Both the position numbers and the translations under genes were made by a program. A model generated the notes under the pieces. It was not told where the DNA came from, did no database searches, and saw only the letters and a list, made by a program, of their open reading frames with translations. Below are positions 30,091 to 40,004 of a stretch of DNA of 47,652 nt, piece by piece; the first letter of the stretch is position 1; each line of letters begins with the position of its first letter. Source of the DNA: Gemmatimonadota bacterium (GTDB lineage: Bacteria > Latescibacterota > UBA2968 > UBA8231); assembly GCA_009841115.1 (NCBI GenBank), contig VXML01000050.1, forward strand, positions 1 to 47,652, read 5' to 3'.

Positions 30091-30844
30091 CGTCTGCTTT
30101 CGATTGCGAGTACATGTCTTCGATCCAGGCGGCCTGACTTTGCGACAGGTACCGGTGAACGACCAGATTGTCGGGCGTAAGCGTTTCTTTCGGGGCACCG
30201 AAAAGCGCGCGGCCATCTCCTAGGAGAAGCGCTGAGCTGCAATGTTGTAGAACGGCGGAAAGGTCGTGCAGAACGAGGATGATGGTGCGTCCTTCCGCGG
30301 CCCAGTGATCGATCAGCGTCAGCAGAGCCGCTTCCGTTGTCTGGTCGACGGCCGTAAACGGCTCATCCAATAGGATCAGCGGCGCATCCTGAACCATGGT
30401 CCGGGCAAATAGCGCCCGTTGCAACTGACCCGCGGATAGTTTGTGCAAGGGCATATCGGCGATCTCGGCGGTGCCTGTGCGCTCGAGCGCGCACCCGATC
30501 CGAGCCCGGCACTCACTATCGATGCGGCCGAGAAACCCCAAGTTGGGCCAAGCACCCATTGCCGCTATGTCGCGGACCCGGATGGGAAAGCGGCTGTCGA
30601 ACTCGGTCCTCTGGCCTAGATAAGCAATTGTCGGTGGCCGCCCGATGGGCCAGTTGAGCGTGCCGGCAAGCGGCGGCAAGGTGCCCAACAGTGTTTTGAT
30701 CAGGGTCGATTTTCCCGATCCGTTGTGACCGACAACAGCAAGCACATCGCCGAGCGCAAGGTTGAACGCGACGTCTTCAGCGACGGTCTCGGTCCCATAG
30801 CCGAGCGAGAGTCCAGTTGCCGAAAGGAGCATTGGAGTCGCCAT
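30083..30844 (-). CDS. znuC: Zinc ABC transporter ATPase
   Basis: 253 residues. Walker A Gly-His-Asn-Gly-Ser-Gly-Lys-Ser-Thr (about 38-46), signature Leu-Ser-Ala-Gly-Gln-Leu-Gln-Arg, Walker B Leu-Ile-Leu-Leu-Asp-Glu-Pro-Phe-Thr-Ala-Val-Asp, H-loop His in Leu-His-Asp-Leu. Starts 15 bases after a tiny membrane-protein gene and overlaps the permease start. Confidence 0.92.
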   Translation of the reverse strand: MATPMLLSATGLSLGYGTETVAEDVAFNLALGDVLAVVGHNGSGKSTLIKTLLGTLPPLAGTLNWPIGRPPTIAYLGQRTEFDSRFPIRVRDIAAMGAWPNLGFLGRIDSECRARIGCALERTGTAEIADMPLHKLSAGQLQRALFARTMVQDAPLILLDEPFTAVDQTTEAALLTLIDHWAAEGRTIILVLHDLSAVLQHCSSALLLGDGRALFGAPKETLTPDNLVVHRYLSQSQAAWIEDMYSQSKADDV

Positions 30845-30859
30845 CGGCCTCTGTCGGAC

Positions 30860-30997
30860 TCAGATGCCGAGGGTCGCGATGATGATGACCCAGAGTCCCG
30901 CGCAGGCGACGCTGACTGCAATCAGATAATGGAGCGTACTGGCAACTGTAAGATCGAATTCCGCCAAGCTTTGAGTCTGTAAGTCTTGCGAGCTCAT
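30860..30997 (-). CDS. 45-residue single-pass membrane protein at head of znu operon
   Basis: ATG 30997 with GAGAG upstream, stop TGA 30860-30862. The product begins Met-Ser-Ser-Gln-Asp-Leu-Gln-Thr-Gln-Ser, has a His-Tyr at 23-24, and a 20-residue hydrophobic helix (about 25-44) ending Leu-Gly-Ile. It lies 15 bases upstream of znuC on the same strand, and 110 bases from operator D, so it should be the first gene of the zinc-repressed operon. No known family comes to mind. It could be a small regulatory subunit of the transporter. Confidence 0.65.
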   Translation of the reverse strand: MSSQDLQTQSLAEFDLTVASTLHYLIAVSVACAGLWVIIIATLGI

Positions 30998-31106
30998 TAT
31001 TCTCTCTTTCAGGGGTATGGCTACTGGGTTCCCTCTTCGGTCTCAGGACACCAAGCTACTGCCCCATAGCAACCTTCTCCCCATCGTTCAACCTATACTG
31101 TCCTCC

Positions 31107-31126
31107 AATGATATTCTATTATCATT
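31107..31126. promoter_or_regulatory. Fur/Zur-type operator D, between divergent znu operon and receptor
   Basis: AATGATATT and ATTATCATT around CT: the arms match at eight of nine positions and resemble operators B and C. It is 110 bases from the start of the znu operon (- strand) and 117 bases from the receptor start (+ strand), so it can control either or both. Unlike A-C it is not in the duplicated cassette. Confidence 0.72.
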
Positions 31127-31242
31127 AAGCAGTCAACCTAACTCGGGCGGATAGGCATGGTGCTGATGATTCTCTTACAGCATATCTTTCACTTTCACCA
31201 GCACGACTTCAGCCGCGAGGCGAGCGATCTGTATGAGGTCAA

Positions 31243-33483
31243 TTGAATAGCCGACAGATAAAAAACACCGGCCGCAGGCTACTTTGGAAACTCGCATCCA
31301 TAATCGGCCTAGCAGTCGGTCCCGTTTGGGGTGACCAGACTGGCGCTCTCGCCGGGCACGTGATTGACGCCGAAAGCGGCCAACCTGTTGGTTGGACTAC
31401 CGTCGTCATTGAGGGGCTTGAACGGGCGCGAATGAGCGACGCCGAGGGGTACTTCTTTTTCGCCAACGTACCCGCCGGTGAGCACGTCTTGCAAAGCCTA
31501 CACATCGGCTACCAAGAGGCTCGCTTTGAGGTCGAGGTTGTCGCGGGAGATACTACTCATGTCGATCTGGCTATCGGCCACGAGTCCCTGCATGTAGATG
31601 AGATCCTCGTCGAAGGCGAACGCAAGACCCCTGTTTCTCCGCTCCAAGCGCCCGAAGTTGTCTTCAGCGGCAGCAAGCTGCGGCAAAATCTGAGCCGCAC
31701 CATTGCCGAGACCATCGACTACGAACCGGGCATTGCCCAACGCTCGATGGGGCCGGCACCAGCGCGTCCAGTGCTGCGCGGGCTAGGCGGCGACCGCTTG
31801 CTGGTGGTCGAAGACGGCGAGCGCACCGGCGATTTGTCCGGCACCTCCTCGGACCACGCCGTGGCTATCGAGCCGATGACGACCGAGCGCATTGAGGTCG
31901 TGCGCGGCCCCCGCACCTTACTCTACGGCTCCAATGCCTTGGCCGGGGTTGTCAACGTGGTACGGGGGTACGTGCCCTCTGAGCAGCCCAACGGCTTCGG
32001 AGGCACGGTGACCTATCAGGGGGAGAGCGTAAATCGAGGGTTGTCCGGCGGCCTAACCCTTGAACAGCCGCTCGGTCCACTGGCCCTGCGCTTCGACAGC
32101 AGCCTGCGCAATGCCGACGATATTTCTACGCCGCATGGAAAGCTCGTCAATACGGACATCCGCACGGGCAATGCTTCGGTCGGCTTGAGCCTAGTGCGTC
32201 CTTGGGGACACATGGGCGCGTCCGGCAGTCTGTACGACTCCGATTACGGCATTCCCCCCGACCCGGAGGGAGGCCACCCGCACGGCGTATCCATTGATCT
32301 CCAGCGCCACCATCTCGAAGGACGCGGCGAAATTCTCATCGGGCCAGACTGGCTCCAGCGCCTAGAACTGCACCACGCGTTTTCGCGCTATCAGCACGGC
32401 GAATTCGAAGCCAGTGGTGACTTGGGCATGGAGTTTGGCGTGCTCACGCACAACACCGGTGCGCTGGCCCACTTGGATCGCATGGGGCCTTTTGCAAATG
32501 GTGCGATTGGCCTGTGGTACGAGTACCGCAATTATGCTGCGGCTGGGCTCAACTTTACGCCGCCGGCCGAGGAATACGCCGGTGCTTTGTTCGCGTACCA
32601 AGAGTGGGAATATGGGCCTTGGGCAGCCAATGCAGCCTTGCGCGTTGATGCCCGCCGCGTCGAGCCGAGAGAAGAACGCGGTTCGCGCCGAGTCGGCCGC
32701 ATCCAGACGCGCGACTTTGCCGGTATGTCTGCCGGTTTGTCTAATCACTACCGCGCCAGTTCGACTTTGACACTGGGCTCGACCTTGATGCGCACCTATC
32801 GCGCTCCCGGTATCGAAGAGCTATTCTCCGAAGGGCCGCATTTGGCCGCCTATTCGTACGAGGTGGGCAATGGTGATCTCGGCAGTGAACGCGGCTTGGG
32901 ACTGGAGCTGTTCGCCGACTATCACCGCGAAAAAGGCCATGTGCACTTAGCCGTCTTCCGCAACGCGATCAATGGGTTCATTTTTCCCAAGAACACTGGC
33001 GAGCGCAGTCTGCGGCGCGCCGATCTTTTTCTCTATCAGACTGTGGGGGAGCGCGTCCTCATGCACGGTGCCGAAGTTACCTTCGATTGGCATCTGGCGG
33101 AGCCTTGGAAAGTGGCCGGTACCCTCAGCTATGTGCGCGGCCGGCTCACTGATTTCGACGACGAACCCCTGCCGCGTCTGCCGCCTCTGCAAGGGCATCT
33201 GGGCCTGACTTGCGAACCCACTGAGGCGCTGAGTGCGACTATTGACGTGCGCTTGGCTGCGGATCAGAACCAGATCGGCGAGTTTGAAGAGCCTACGGCA
33301 GGCTACGCAGTGCTGGATTTTTCAGGTCAGTACTATGCGGAGTGGGGGGGACGGCTGCACACCTTCGCCCTGACCTTGGAAAACGCCACCGATGCGGTGT
33401 ACCGCAATCACCTCAATCGCGTCAAAGAGATTCTGCCCGAGCCAGGCCGCAATCTGCGTCTGCTGCACAAGATATTCTTCTGA
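31243..33483 (+). CDS. TonB-dependent outer-membrane receptor, ZnuD-like (copy 2)
   Basis: 746 residues, the same length as the receptor at 1388 and mostly identical to it. Start TTG 31243 behind GAGG. Domain order as in copy 1: signal segment, CarboxypepD_reg-like domain, plug, barrel, C-terminal Phe-Phe; the Gly-Gly-His-Pro-His-Gly loop is kept. Differences cluster in some stretches, while 31849-32030 and 33046-33209 are base-for-base identical to copy 1. This copy has its own Fur/Zur-type operator and faces away from the znu operon, which supports zinc as substrate for both receptors. Confidence 0.92.
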   Translation: MNSRQIKNTGRRLLWKLASIIGLAVGPVWGDQTGALAGHVIDAESGQPVGWTTVVIEGLERARMSDAEGYFFFANVPAGEHVLQSLHIGYQEARFEVEVVAGDTTHVDLAIGHESLHVDEILVEGERKTPVSPLQAPEVVFSGSKLRQNLSRTIAETIDYEPGIAQRSMGPAPARPVLRGLGGDRLLVVEDGERTGDLSGTSSDHAVAIEPMTTERIEVVRGPRTLLYGSNALAGVVNVVRGYVPSEQPNGFGGTVTYQGESVNRGLSGGLTLEQPLGPLALRFDSSLRNADDISTPHGKLVNTDIRTGNASVGLSLVRPWGHMGASGSLYDSDYGIPPDPEGGHPHGVSIDLQRHHLEGRGEILIGPDWLQRLELHHAFSRYQHGEFEASGDLGMEFGVLTHNTGALAHLDRMGPFANGAIGLWYEYRNYAAAGLNFTPPAEEYAGALFAYQEWEYGPWAANAALRVDARRVEPREERGSRRVGRIQTRDFAGMSAGLSNHYRASSTLTLGSTLMRTYRAPGIEELFSEGPHLAAYSYEVGNGDLGSERGLGLELFADYHREKGHVHLAVFRNAINGFIFPKNTGERSLRRADLFLYQTVGERVLMHGAEVTFDWHLAEPWKVAGTLSYVRGRLTDFDDEPLPRLPPLQGHLGLTCEPTEALSATIDVRLAADQNQIGEFEEPTAGYAVLDFSGQYYAEWGGRLHTFALTLENATDAVYRNHLNRVKEILPEPGRNLRLLHKIFF

Positions 33484-33486
33484 GAC

Positions 33487-33792
33487 TCAGCTCCCCGGCT
33501 GCCACTCGTTGAGCGTGCGGGCGAAGAGGATATCCGAGCGGGTGACGGCCCCTTCGCTGTGGGTTGTTACTGAGACGGCGATGGTGCGCTTGCCGGTATC
33601 CAAGGAGAAATCGGGGTGGTGGTTCTGCTCGGTGATGGTGCGGGTCAGGTGGTTGAGGAACGAGGTGATGTCCTTGAAGTTGGCAAAGACGAAGTCGCGC
33701 GAGATGATGATGCCGTCGCGGCTCCAGCCTTCAAGAGTTTGCAATTCGGCATCTACTTCGGCGGCGCTGAGGGTGGTTTTGTCTTCGGTCAT
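33487..33792 (-). CDS. phhB: Pterin-4a-carbinolamine dehydratase
   Basis: 101 residues. The family dehydrates 4a-hydroxy-tetrahydrobiopterin; the signature Glu-Gln-Asn-His58-His59-Pro-Asp, followed by Val-Thr-Thr-His and Thr-Arg-Ser-Asp-Ile-Leu-Phe-Ala-Arg, is complete. No phenylalanine hydroxylase is in the window. It converges with receptor copy 2 with only three bases between stop codons. Given the folE2 fragments elsewhere in the island, a pterin link is possible but not shown. Confidence 0.93.
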   Translation of the reverse strand: MTEDKTTLSAAEVDAELQTLEGWSRDGIIISRDFVFANFKDITSFLNHLTRTITEQNHHPDFSLDTGKRTIAVSVTTHSEGAVTRSDILFARTLNEWQPGS

Positions 33793-33818
33793 GGTGGGTT
33801 GGCTCCTCGTTGAGATGG

Positions 33819-34928
33819 TTAAGTGGTTAAGATGCGGTGGAGGCGGTCGGCGATGATTTCGGCTTCGCCGTCTAAGAGGGTTTGCGGCCCAATGCTGAGC
33901 GCGGTGTTGCCGCCGCTGACGAGGATCGACGGCTCGCCTGCTTCGAGTGCGTGTACTACGTCGCCAGTCGAGAGGGGGGCTGCGTCGCCAAAGTGCAGAT
34001 GCACTAGCGGCGAGGCTGGCGGAAATTTGTTCTCGTAGGCTTTGGTGAAACGGGCTTCAATGCCGGTGATGCCTTCGACGGCCTCGGCGACGATTCGACA
34101 GCGGCGCTCCCACTCGGCGACGACCGCGGTTTCGTCCATTTCAAAGAACAGCTCGACGGCGCGGAGCAGGCCGCAGATTTCCTCTTTACCGACCTTCATG
34201 CCGCGGCCGATGGCCGAGTGCGGGTTGGAGTTGAGGTGGCACGCGGCAATCAGGTCTTTGCGCCCCAAGATCAGGCCCGATGACTGCGGCCCAAACAGGC
34301 CCTTGCCACCGCTGAAGACCGACAGGTCGCAGCCCATAGCTGGCAGGTCGGTCAGGTTGGAGCGCGGCGGCAATTGCGCGGCCGCATCGACGATGACTGG
34401 CACGTTGCGCTCGTGGGCTGCATCGACGAGCGCGGGGAGTTCGGACAGGGGCTGGCTGCCGAGGAAATACACTACGGCCGCGGTTTTGGGGCCGATGCCA
34501 GCGACGTAATCGTCGAGCGTCACGTTTTTGGTGGTCCCGACTTTGACCAGTTCGCCGCCACTGAGGCGAAAGCCTTGGTGGACGTAGTAATGCGAATCGA
34601 CCAAGCTGATGACGAACTGGTTGGGCCGGTCTCCGACATCGGGAAGCTGGGCAATGGCGCGGGCGTCGGTGCCGGTCAGGCAGGCGGCACCGGCCAAGAG
34701 CATGCCACCAGCCGCGCCTGAAGATACAAAGGCCGCTTCAGCACCGGTGAGCGCGGCGATGCGAGCGCCGGCTTTTTCGTGCAGCTCGTTGAGGTGGACG
34801 AATTGGCGCGACGCTTCGGCCATTGCCTCGACCACGGGCGCGGGCATGATGGAGCCGCCGAGCGTGGTGATGGTGCCACGGGCGTTGATGAAAGGGCGCA
34901 GGCCGAGGCGTTGGTACAGGGTGGGCAT
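33819..34928 (-). CDS. PLP-dependent SelA-like lyase/aminotransferase
   Basis: 369 residues from ATG 34928, seven bases after AAGGA; an in-frame TTG at 34952 is a weaker option. The sequence belongs to the SelA/D-glucosaminate-6-phosphate ammonia-lyase type of fold-type I PLP enzymes: Arg-Pro-Phe-Ile-Asn-Ala-Arg-Gly-Thr near the N-terminus, Val-Ile-Val-Asp-Ala-Ala-Ala-Gln (cofactor Asp) and Phe-Ser-Gly-Gly-Lys-Gly-Leu-Phe-Gly-Pro-Gln (Schiff-base Lys). It is too short and lacks the N-terminal domain for true SelA. Substrate not determinable. Confidence 0.87.
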   Translation of the reverse strand: MPTLYQRLGLRPFINARGTITTLGGSIMPAPVVEAMAEASRQFVHLNELHEKAGARIAALTGAEAAFVSSGAAGGMLLAGAACLTGTDARAIAQLPDVGDRPNQFVISLVDSHYYVHQGFRLSGGELVKVGTTKNVTLDDYVAGIGPKTAAVVYFLGSQPLSELPALVDAAHERNVPVIVDAAAQLPPRSNLTDLPAMGCDLSVFSGGKGLFGPQSSGLILGRKDLIAACHLNSNPHSAIGRGMKVGKEEICGLLRAVELFFEMDETAVVAEWERRCRIVAEAVEGITGIEARFTKAYENKFPPASPLVHLHFGDAAPLSTGDVVHALEAGEPSILVSGGNTALSIGPQTLLDGEAEIIADRLHRILTT

Positions 34929-34987
34929 GTGTAGGTCCTTGGGGATGGCCAAGTAGGCTTACTATGATAGTGAAAGTAAATAAAAAG

Positions 34988-35020
34988 AAAGCGGGCGGGA
35001 TGAAACACCCCGCCCGCTTT
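34988..35020 (-). terminator. Rho-independent terminator of groES-groEL
   Basis: Perfect 12-bp inverted repeat (34988-34999 with 35009-35020), nine-base loop, followed on the - strand by a T-rich tract (34978-34990). It lies just after the groEL stop. Confidence 0.9.
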
Positions 35021-35041
35021 TACATGTGTGCCAAGCGTCCC

Positions 35042-36986
<1,945 letters not shown>

Positions 36987-37259
36987 GATTGGCTCCTCCT
37001 TTTAGGGGTAAAATGGCTATGGGATGCTATATGCAAAATTCGTGCCAATGGACGAAAGTTTTGCTAGTGTTTTGTTTATAAAGCACTTATGCCGTACTTT
37101 GCCGCAGGGCAGTAAATAGATATTTTCCCATATTGATAATATATCTAAAAAATAAAGGTAGAAAATACATATAAGTGTATTAAAAATAATTTATTGTGGT
37201 GTTTTCTCTAAATGAAAATATAAACCTCTAATTCTCATTATGAAAAAATTGAGGGAATA
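36987..37259. other. AT-rich intergenic region between divergent groES and SDR gene
   Basis: About 270 bases, distinctly A+T-rich from 37060 on, unlike the rest of the window; no open frame. An imperfect inverted repeat (about 37067-37088) could be part of the groES promoter but it is not a CIRCE element. Promoters for both neighbours should be here. Confidence 0.5.
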
Positions 37260-38042
37260 ATGGACTGGGATGACCAGCGAGTTGTACTTACTGGGGCCAG
37301 CAGCGGCATTGGTCGCGCCTTGGCTCTCGTGTTGGCCGAGCGCGGAGCGCGCTTGGTGTTGATGGCACGCCGCGCCGAGGCGCTAGCCGAACTGGGAGAG
37401 GCCATTGAAGCAAGCGGCGGTCGCCAGCCGTTGGTGGTGCCGTGCGACGTAGGCGATCTGGCCCAAGTCAGTGCTTTGCACGCCGAGGTGGAAGCGCAAT
37501 GGGGTGGTGCCGACGTGCTGATCAACAACGCAGGTCGAGGGCATTACCGCTCCTTCGCCGATGCGGATGTGCGCGAATGCGAGGCCGTGGTGCAGACGAA
37601 CCTGCTCGGCACCATCTACTGCACCCGAGCCTTTTTGCCGGGGATGCTGGCGCAAGGACGGGGCCGGTTGGTCTTCATATCGAGTATTGTCGGCGAATTT
37701 CCCGTGCCCAAGCACGCGGTGTACAGCGCAACGAAATGCGCGGTGAGCGGCTTGGCCGAAAGCCTCGACTACGAACTGGCTCCGCAGGGCATTGGCGTCC
37801 ACCTGGTGGAGCCGGGCTTGGTACATACCGAGTTTGCCGAGCGGGCCGGCACGCAGCGCCTGCCGATACAGGAAAAATTCGCCAAGTCGGCGGAGGAAGT
37901 GGCCGAAGCCATCGCCGCCGCCGTGGCCGCGGGCAAACGCAAGAGCGTCCCAGACGCAGCCGCGCTTTTGCTGATCAAGCTGCGCCAGTACTTACCCGGC
38001 TTGACGCGGTTGGCTTTTCGGAGGGTCTGTCGTCGGCTTTAG
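37260..38042 (+). CDS. Short-chain dehydrogenase/reductase
   Basis: 260 residues; GAGGGA precedes ATG 37260. Classical SDR: Thr-Gly-Ala-Ser-Ser-Gly-Ile-Gly-Arg-Ala (12-21), Asn-Asn-Ala-Gly (about 91), catalytic Ser and Tyr-Ser-Ala-Thr-Lys (about 157-161). The C-terminal Lys-Leu-Arg-Gln-Tyr-Leu-Pro-Gly extension resembles DltE/YqjQ-type members. Substrate unknown. Confidence 0.92.
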   Translation: MDWDDQRVVLTGASSGIGRALALVLAERGARLVLMARRAEALAELGEAIEASGGRQPLVVPCDVGDLAQVSALHAEVEAQWGGADVLINNAGRGHYRSFADADVRECEAVVQTNLLGTIYCTRAFLPGMLAQGRGRLVFISSIVGEFPVPKHAVYSATKCAVSGLAESLDYELAPQGIGVHLVEPGLVHTEFAERAGTQRLPIQEKFAKSAEEVAEAIAAAVAAGKRKSVPDAAALLLIKLRQYLPGLTRLAFRRVCRRL

Positions 38043-38048
38043 AGCCTG

Positions 38049-38831
38049 CTACTGAGAGGTGTACCCGCCATCGACGACTAAGGTCGCCCCGGTGGTAAAG
38101 CCAGATGCTTCTGAGGCAAAGTAGAGGACGGCTGTGGCCAGTTCGGCCGGGTCGCCCCAGCGGTCCATGGGGACCTTGGCGATCATTTCGCGCGCCTTGG
38201 CCGGGTCTTGCAGCAGGATGGCGTTGATCGGGGTGATAAAGGGGCCGGGGCAGATGGCGTTGACGGTGATCCCGTGCGCTGCCCATTCGAGGGCGAGGGT
38301 TTTGGTGAGCTGGACGATACCGCCCTTGCTCGATGCATACGGCGTGCGGTCGGCGATTGAGACCTGAGACACGGTGGAGCCGAGGTTGATGACGCGGCCG
38401 TAGCCGCGCTCGATCATCTGCGGCCCCACGGCCCGGCAGTAGTACATCGGGCCGGTGAGGTTGATGGCGATGACCGCGTCCCAATCCTCGTCGCGCAGTT
38501 CGACGATCGGGCTGCGGATGTTGATGCCGGCGTTGTTGACTAGAATGTCGATAGGGCCCAAGGCGTCATTGGTTTGGCGCACCGAGGCTTCCACTTGGGT
38601 GCGGTCGGCTGCATCGGCTTGGAAAGCGAGCACGCGGCCGTTGGTGTGGGCACTGATTTGCGCGGCTGCGGCGCGGGCTTCTTCTATATTGCGGCTGGTG
38701 AGGGCCACGTCGGCACCGGCCGCGGACAGCGCGCAGGCCAGAGCTTCGCCGAGGCCCTTGCTGCCGCCCGTCACCAAGGCCGTGCGGCCCTTGAGGCTGA
38801 AGAGGTCGAGCGAGGAGGGTGGGATCATCAT
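38049..38831 (-). CDS. SDR oxidoreductase, gluconate 5-dehydrogenase-like
   Basis: 260 residues. Thr-Gly-Gly-Ser-Lys-Gly-Leu-Gly-Glu-Ala, Asn-Asn-Ala-Gly-Ile-Asn, Ser-x10-Tyr-Ala-Ser-Ser-Lys and a C-terminal Val-Val-Asp-Gly-Gly-Tyr: a complete classical NAD(P)-dependent SDR. Its first ATG overlaps the stop of the small upstream gene. It heads the left end of a - strand run reaching to 42837 and converges with the preceding SDR. Confidence 0.93.
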   Translation of the reverse strand: MMIPPSSLDLFSLKGRTALVTGGSKGLGEALACALSAAGADVALTSRNIEEARAAAAQISAHTNGRVLAFQADAADRTQVEASVRQTNDALGPIDILVNNAGINIRSPIVELRDEDWDAVIAINLTGPMYYCRAVGPQMIERGYGRVINLGSTVSQVSIADRTPYASSKGGIVQLTKTLALEWAAHGITVNAICPGPFITPINAILLQDPAKAREMIAKVPMDRWGDPAELATAVLYFASEASGFTTGATLVVDGGYTSQ

Positions 38832-39073
38832 AGCGAGGACCAGCCTTCGGCCTCGACCATGGACTTGGCGAGGTCGCCCAACTCGGCGACTAGCTCGGCT
38901 TGATCTTGGGCGCGGGCCTTATTGGTGATCTGCATAGTTAGGGCGATCAGCCCCAAGCCGAAGATTCGCTGTAAGCTCTGCGGAGAGTCTGGTTCGAGGT
39001 CGGGAATCAGCTCGGACAGGCGGTTGAGCAGGTCGCGGTGCTCAGTGGGAATTTCAATGACTTCCAAGGACAT
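38828..39073 (-). CDS. Small helical protein, unknown
   Basis: 81 residues from ATG 39073 (AAGGA sits just downstream on the + strand and is not its Shine-Dalgarno). It is acidic and mainly helical: Ile-Pro-Thr-Glu-His-Arg-Asp-Leu-Leu-Asn-Arg-Leu, then an Ile/Leu-rich helix. Stop overlaps the SDR start. An upstream extension to 39172 has low-complexity Ser-His-Lys repeats and is rejected. No family recognised. Confidence 0.6.
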   Translation of the reverse strand: MSLEVIEIPTEHRDLLNRLSELIPDLEPDSPQSLQRIFGLGLIALTMQITNKARAQDQAELVAELGDLAKSMVEAEGWSSL

Positions 39074-39158
39074 AGCGGCGTTAAAAGTAACGCACGGCCT
39101 AGACGCGGTCAAAGCGGACTGTGATTTGTGGGATTTATGTGATTTACAGGAGCCGCGG

Positions 39159-40004
39159 TTAAAGTTCGACATCGCGGGCGACGAAGTGTTCGCCGTCTTG
39201 GACGATGCGGCTCCACGGCGCGTTGGGATCGTGGTCCCAAGCCACGATCCACCCCCGGGCGGCGGCCTCTGAGGTAAACTGCTGTTTGCGGGTCAAGGTC
39301 TGGTAGGGGAACATGTCGTAGGCCATGTTCCAATAGGGCCGCAGATGGAGGCGCGTGGGGATTAGTTCTCCGGGATAGACGAGGGTGTGGTCGCCAGCTT
39401 CGAGGCGAAAGCCCTGATGAGCGCGCGTGTGGCCGCCGGTGACAAAGGCCGTTAGTCCGGGAAGCAATTCGTCGTCGCCGTCGAGGAAGCGCATCTCGAC
39501 TTGGTGGGCGAGAGCGTGGAGTTCTTCGGGCCGATAGCTGCTCCGCATGGTGCTGCGGCCGGCCAAGGCGTCGTCCCACTCATCGCGCTGAACCGCGTGG
39601 ATGGCGTTGGGAAACAGCGGAGCTAGGCCCGTAGGCTCTTCGACGAGACAGCCGCTGAAGTGGTCGAAGTGCAGGTGGGTGAGCGCGACTATGGTAATCG
39701 CCTCTGGGGCCACGTCTGCGGCTGCGAGCGAGCCGCGCAGCGTATGCCCGCCGTCCATGCCGTACATGGTGCGCTCGCGTGGGGAGAAGCGCTCGCCAAA
39801 CCCAGTGTCGAGCAGCACGAGCTCGCGGCTCGTTTTCAGGAGCAGGCAGTTGCACGACAGGCGGATGCGGTTGTGTTCGTCGGCAGTGGCGGCGCGCTGC
39901 CACAGGACCTTGGGAACCAAGCCGAACATGGTCCCTCCGTCGAGGCGAAAGTCGCCGCCGGGCAGGTGGACGGCCTCTGCGTCGCCTAGGTCGAGGGTGT
40001 GCAT
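39159..40004 (-). CDS. Metallo-beta-lactamase-fold hydrolase
   Basis: 281 residues. Thr-His-Leu-His-Phe-Asp-His (about 109-115), Gly-Gly-His-Thr (about 190) and Trp-Asp-His (about 255) make up the dinuclear metal site; an Asn-Cys-Leu-Leu-Leu and Leu-Leu-Asp-Thr-Gly-Phe-Gly strand precede it. Similar to quorum-lactonase-like and related MBL hydrolases; substrate unknown. TAATG overlap with the kinase gene. Confidence 0.9.
   Translation of the reverse strand: MHTLDLGDAEAVHLPGGDFRLDGGTMFGLVPKVLWQRAATADEHNRIRLSCNCLLLKTSRELVLLDTGFGERFSPRERTMYGMDGGHTLRGSLAAADVAPEAITIVALTHLHFDHFSGCLVEEPTGLAPLFPNAIHAVQRDEWDDALAGRSTMRSSYRPEELHALAHQVEMRFLDGDDELLPGLTAFVTGGHTRAHQGFRLEAGDHTLVYPGELIPTRLHLRPYWNMAYDMFPYQTLTRKQQFTSEAAARGWIVAWDHDPNAPWSRIVQDGEHFVARDVEL

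Noticed and set aside
37060..37095. Possible CIRCE heat-shock operator before groES
   Set aside because: The inverted repeat has one mismatch and lacks the TTAGCACTC/GAGTGCTAA arms.
38828..39172. Extended start for the small helical protein
   Set aside because: The extra 33 residues are low-complexity and lie in the intergenic gap; ATG 39073 begins the conserved-looking part.
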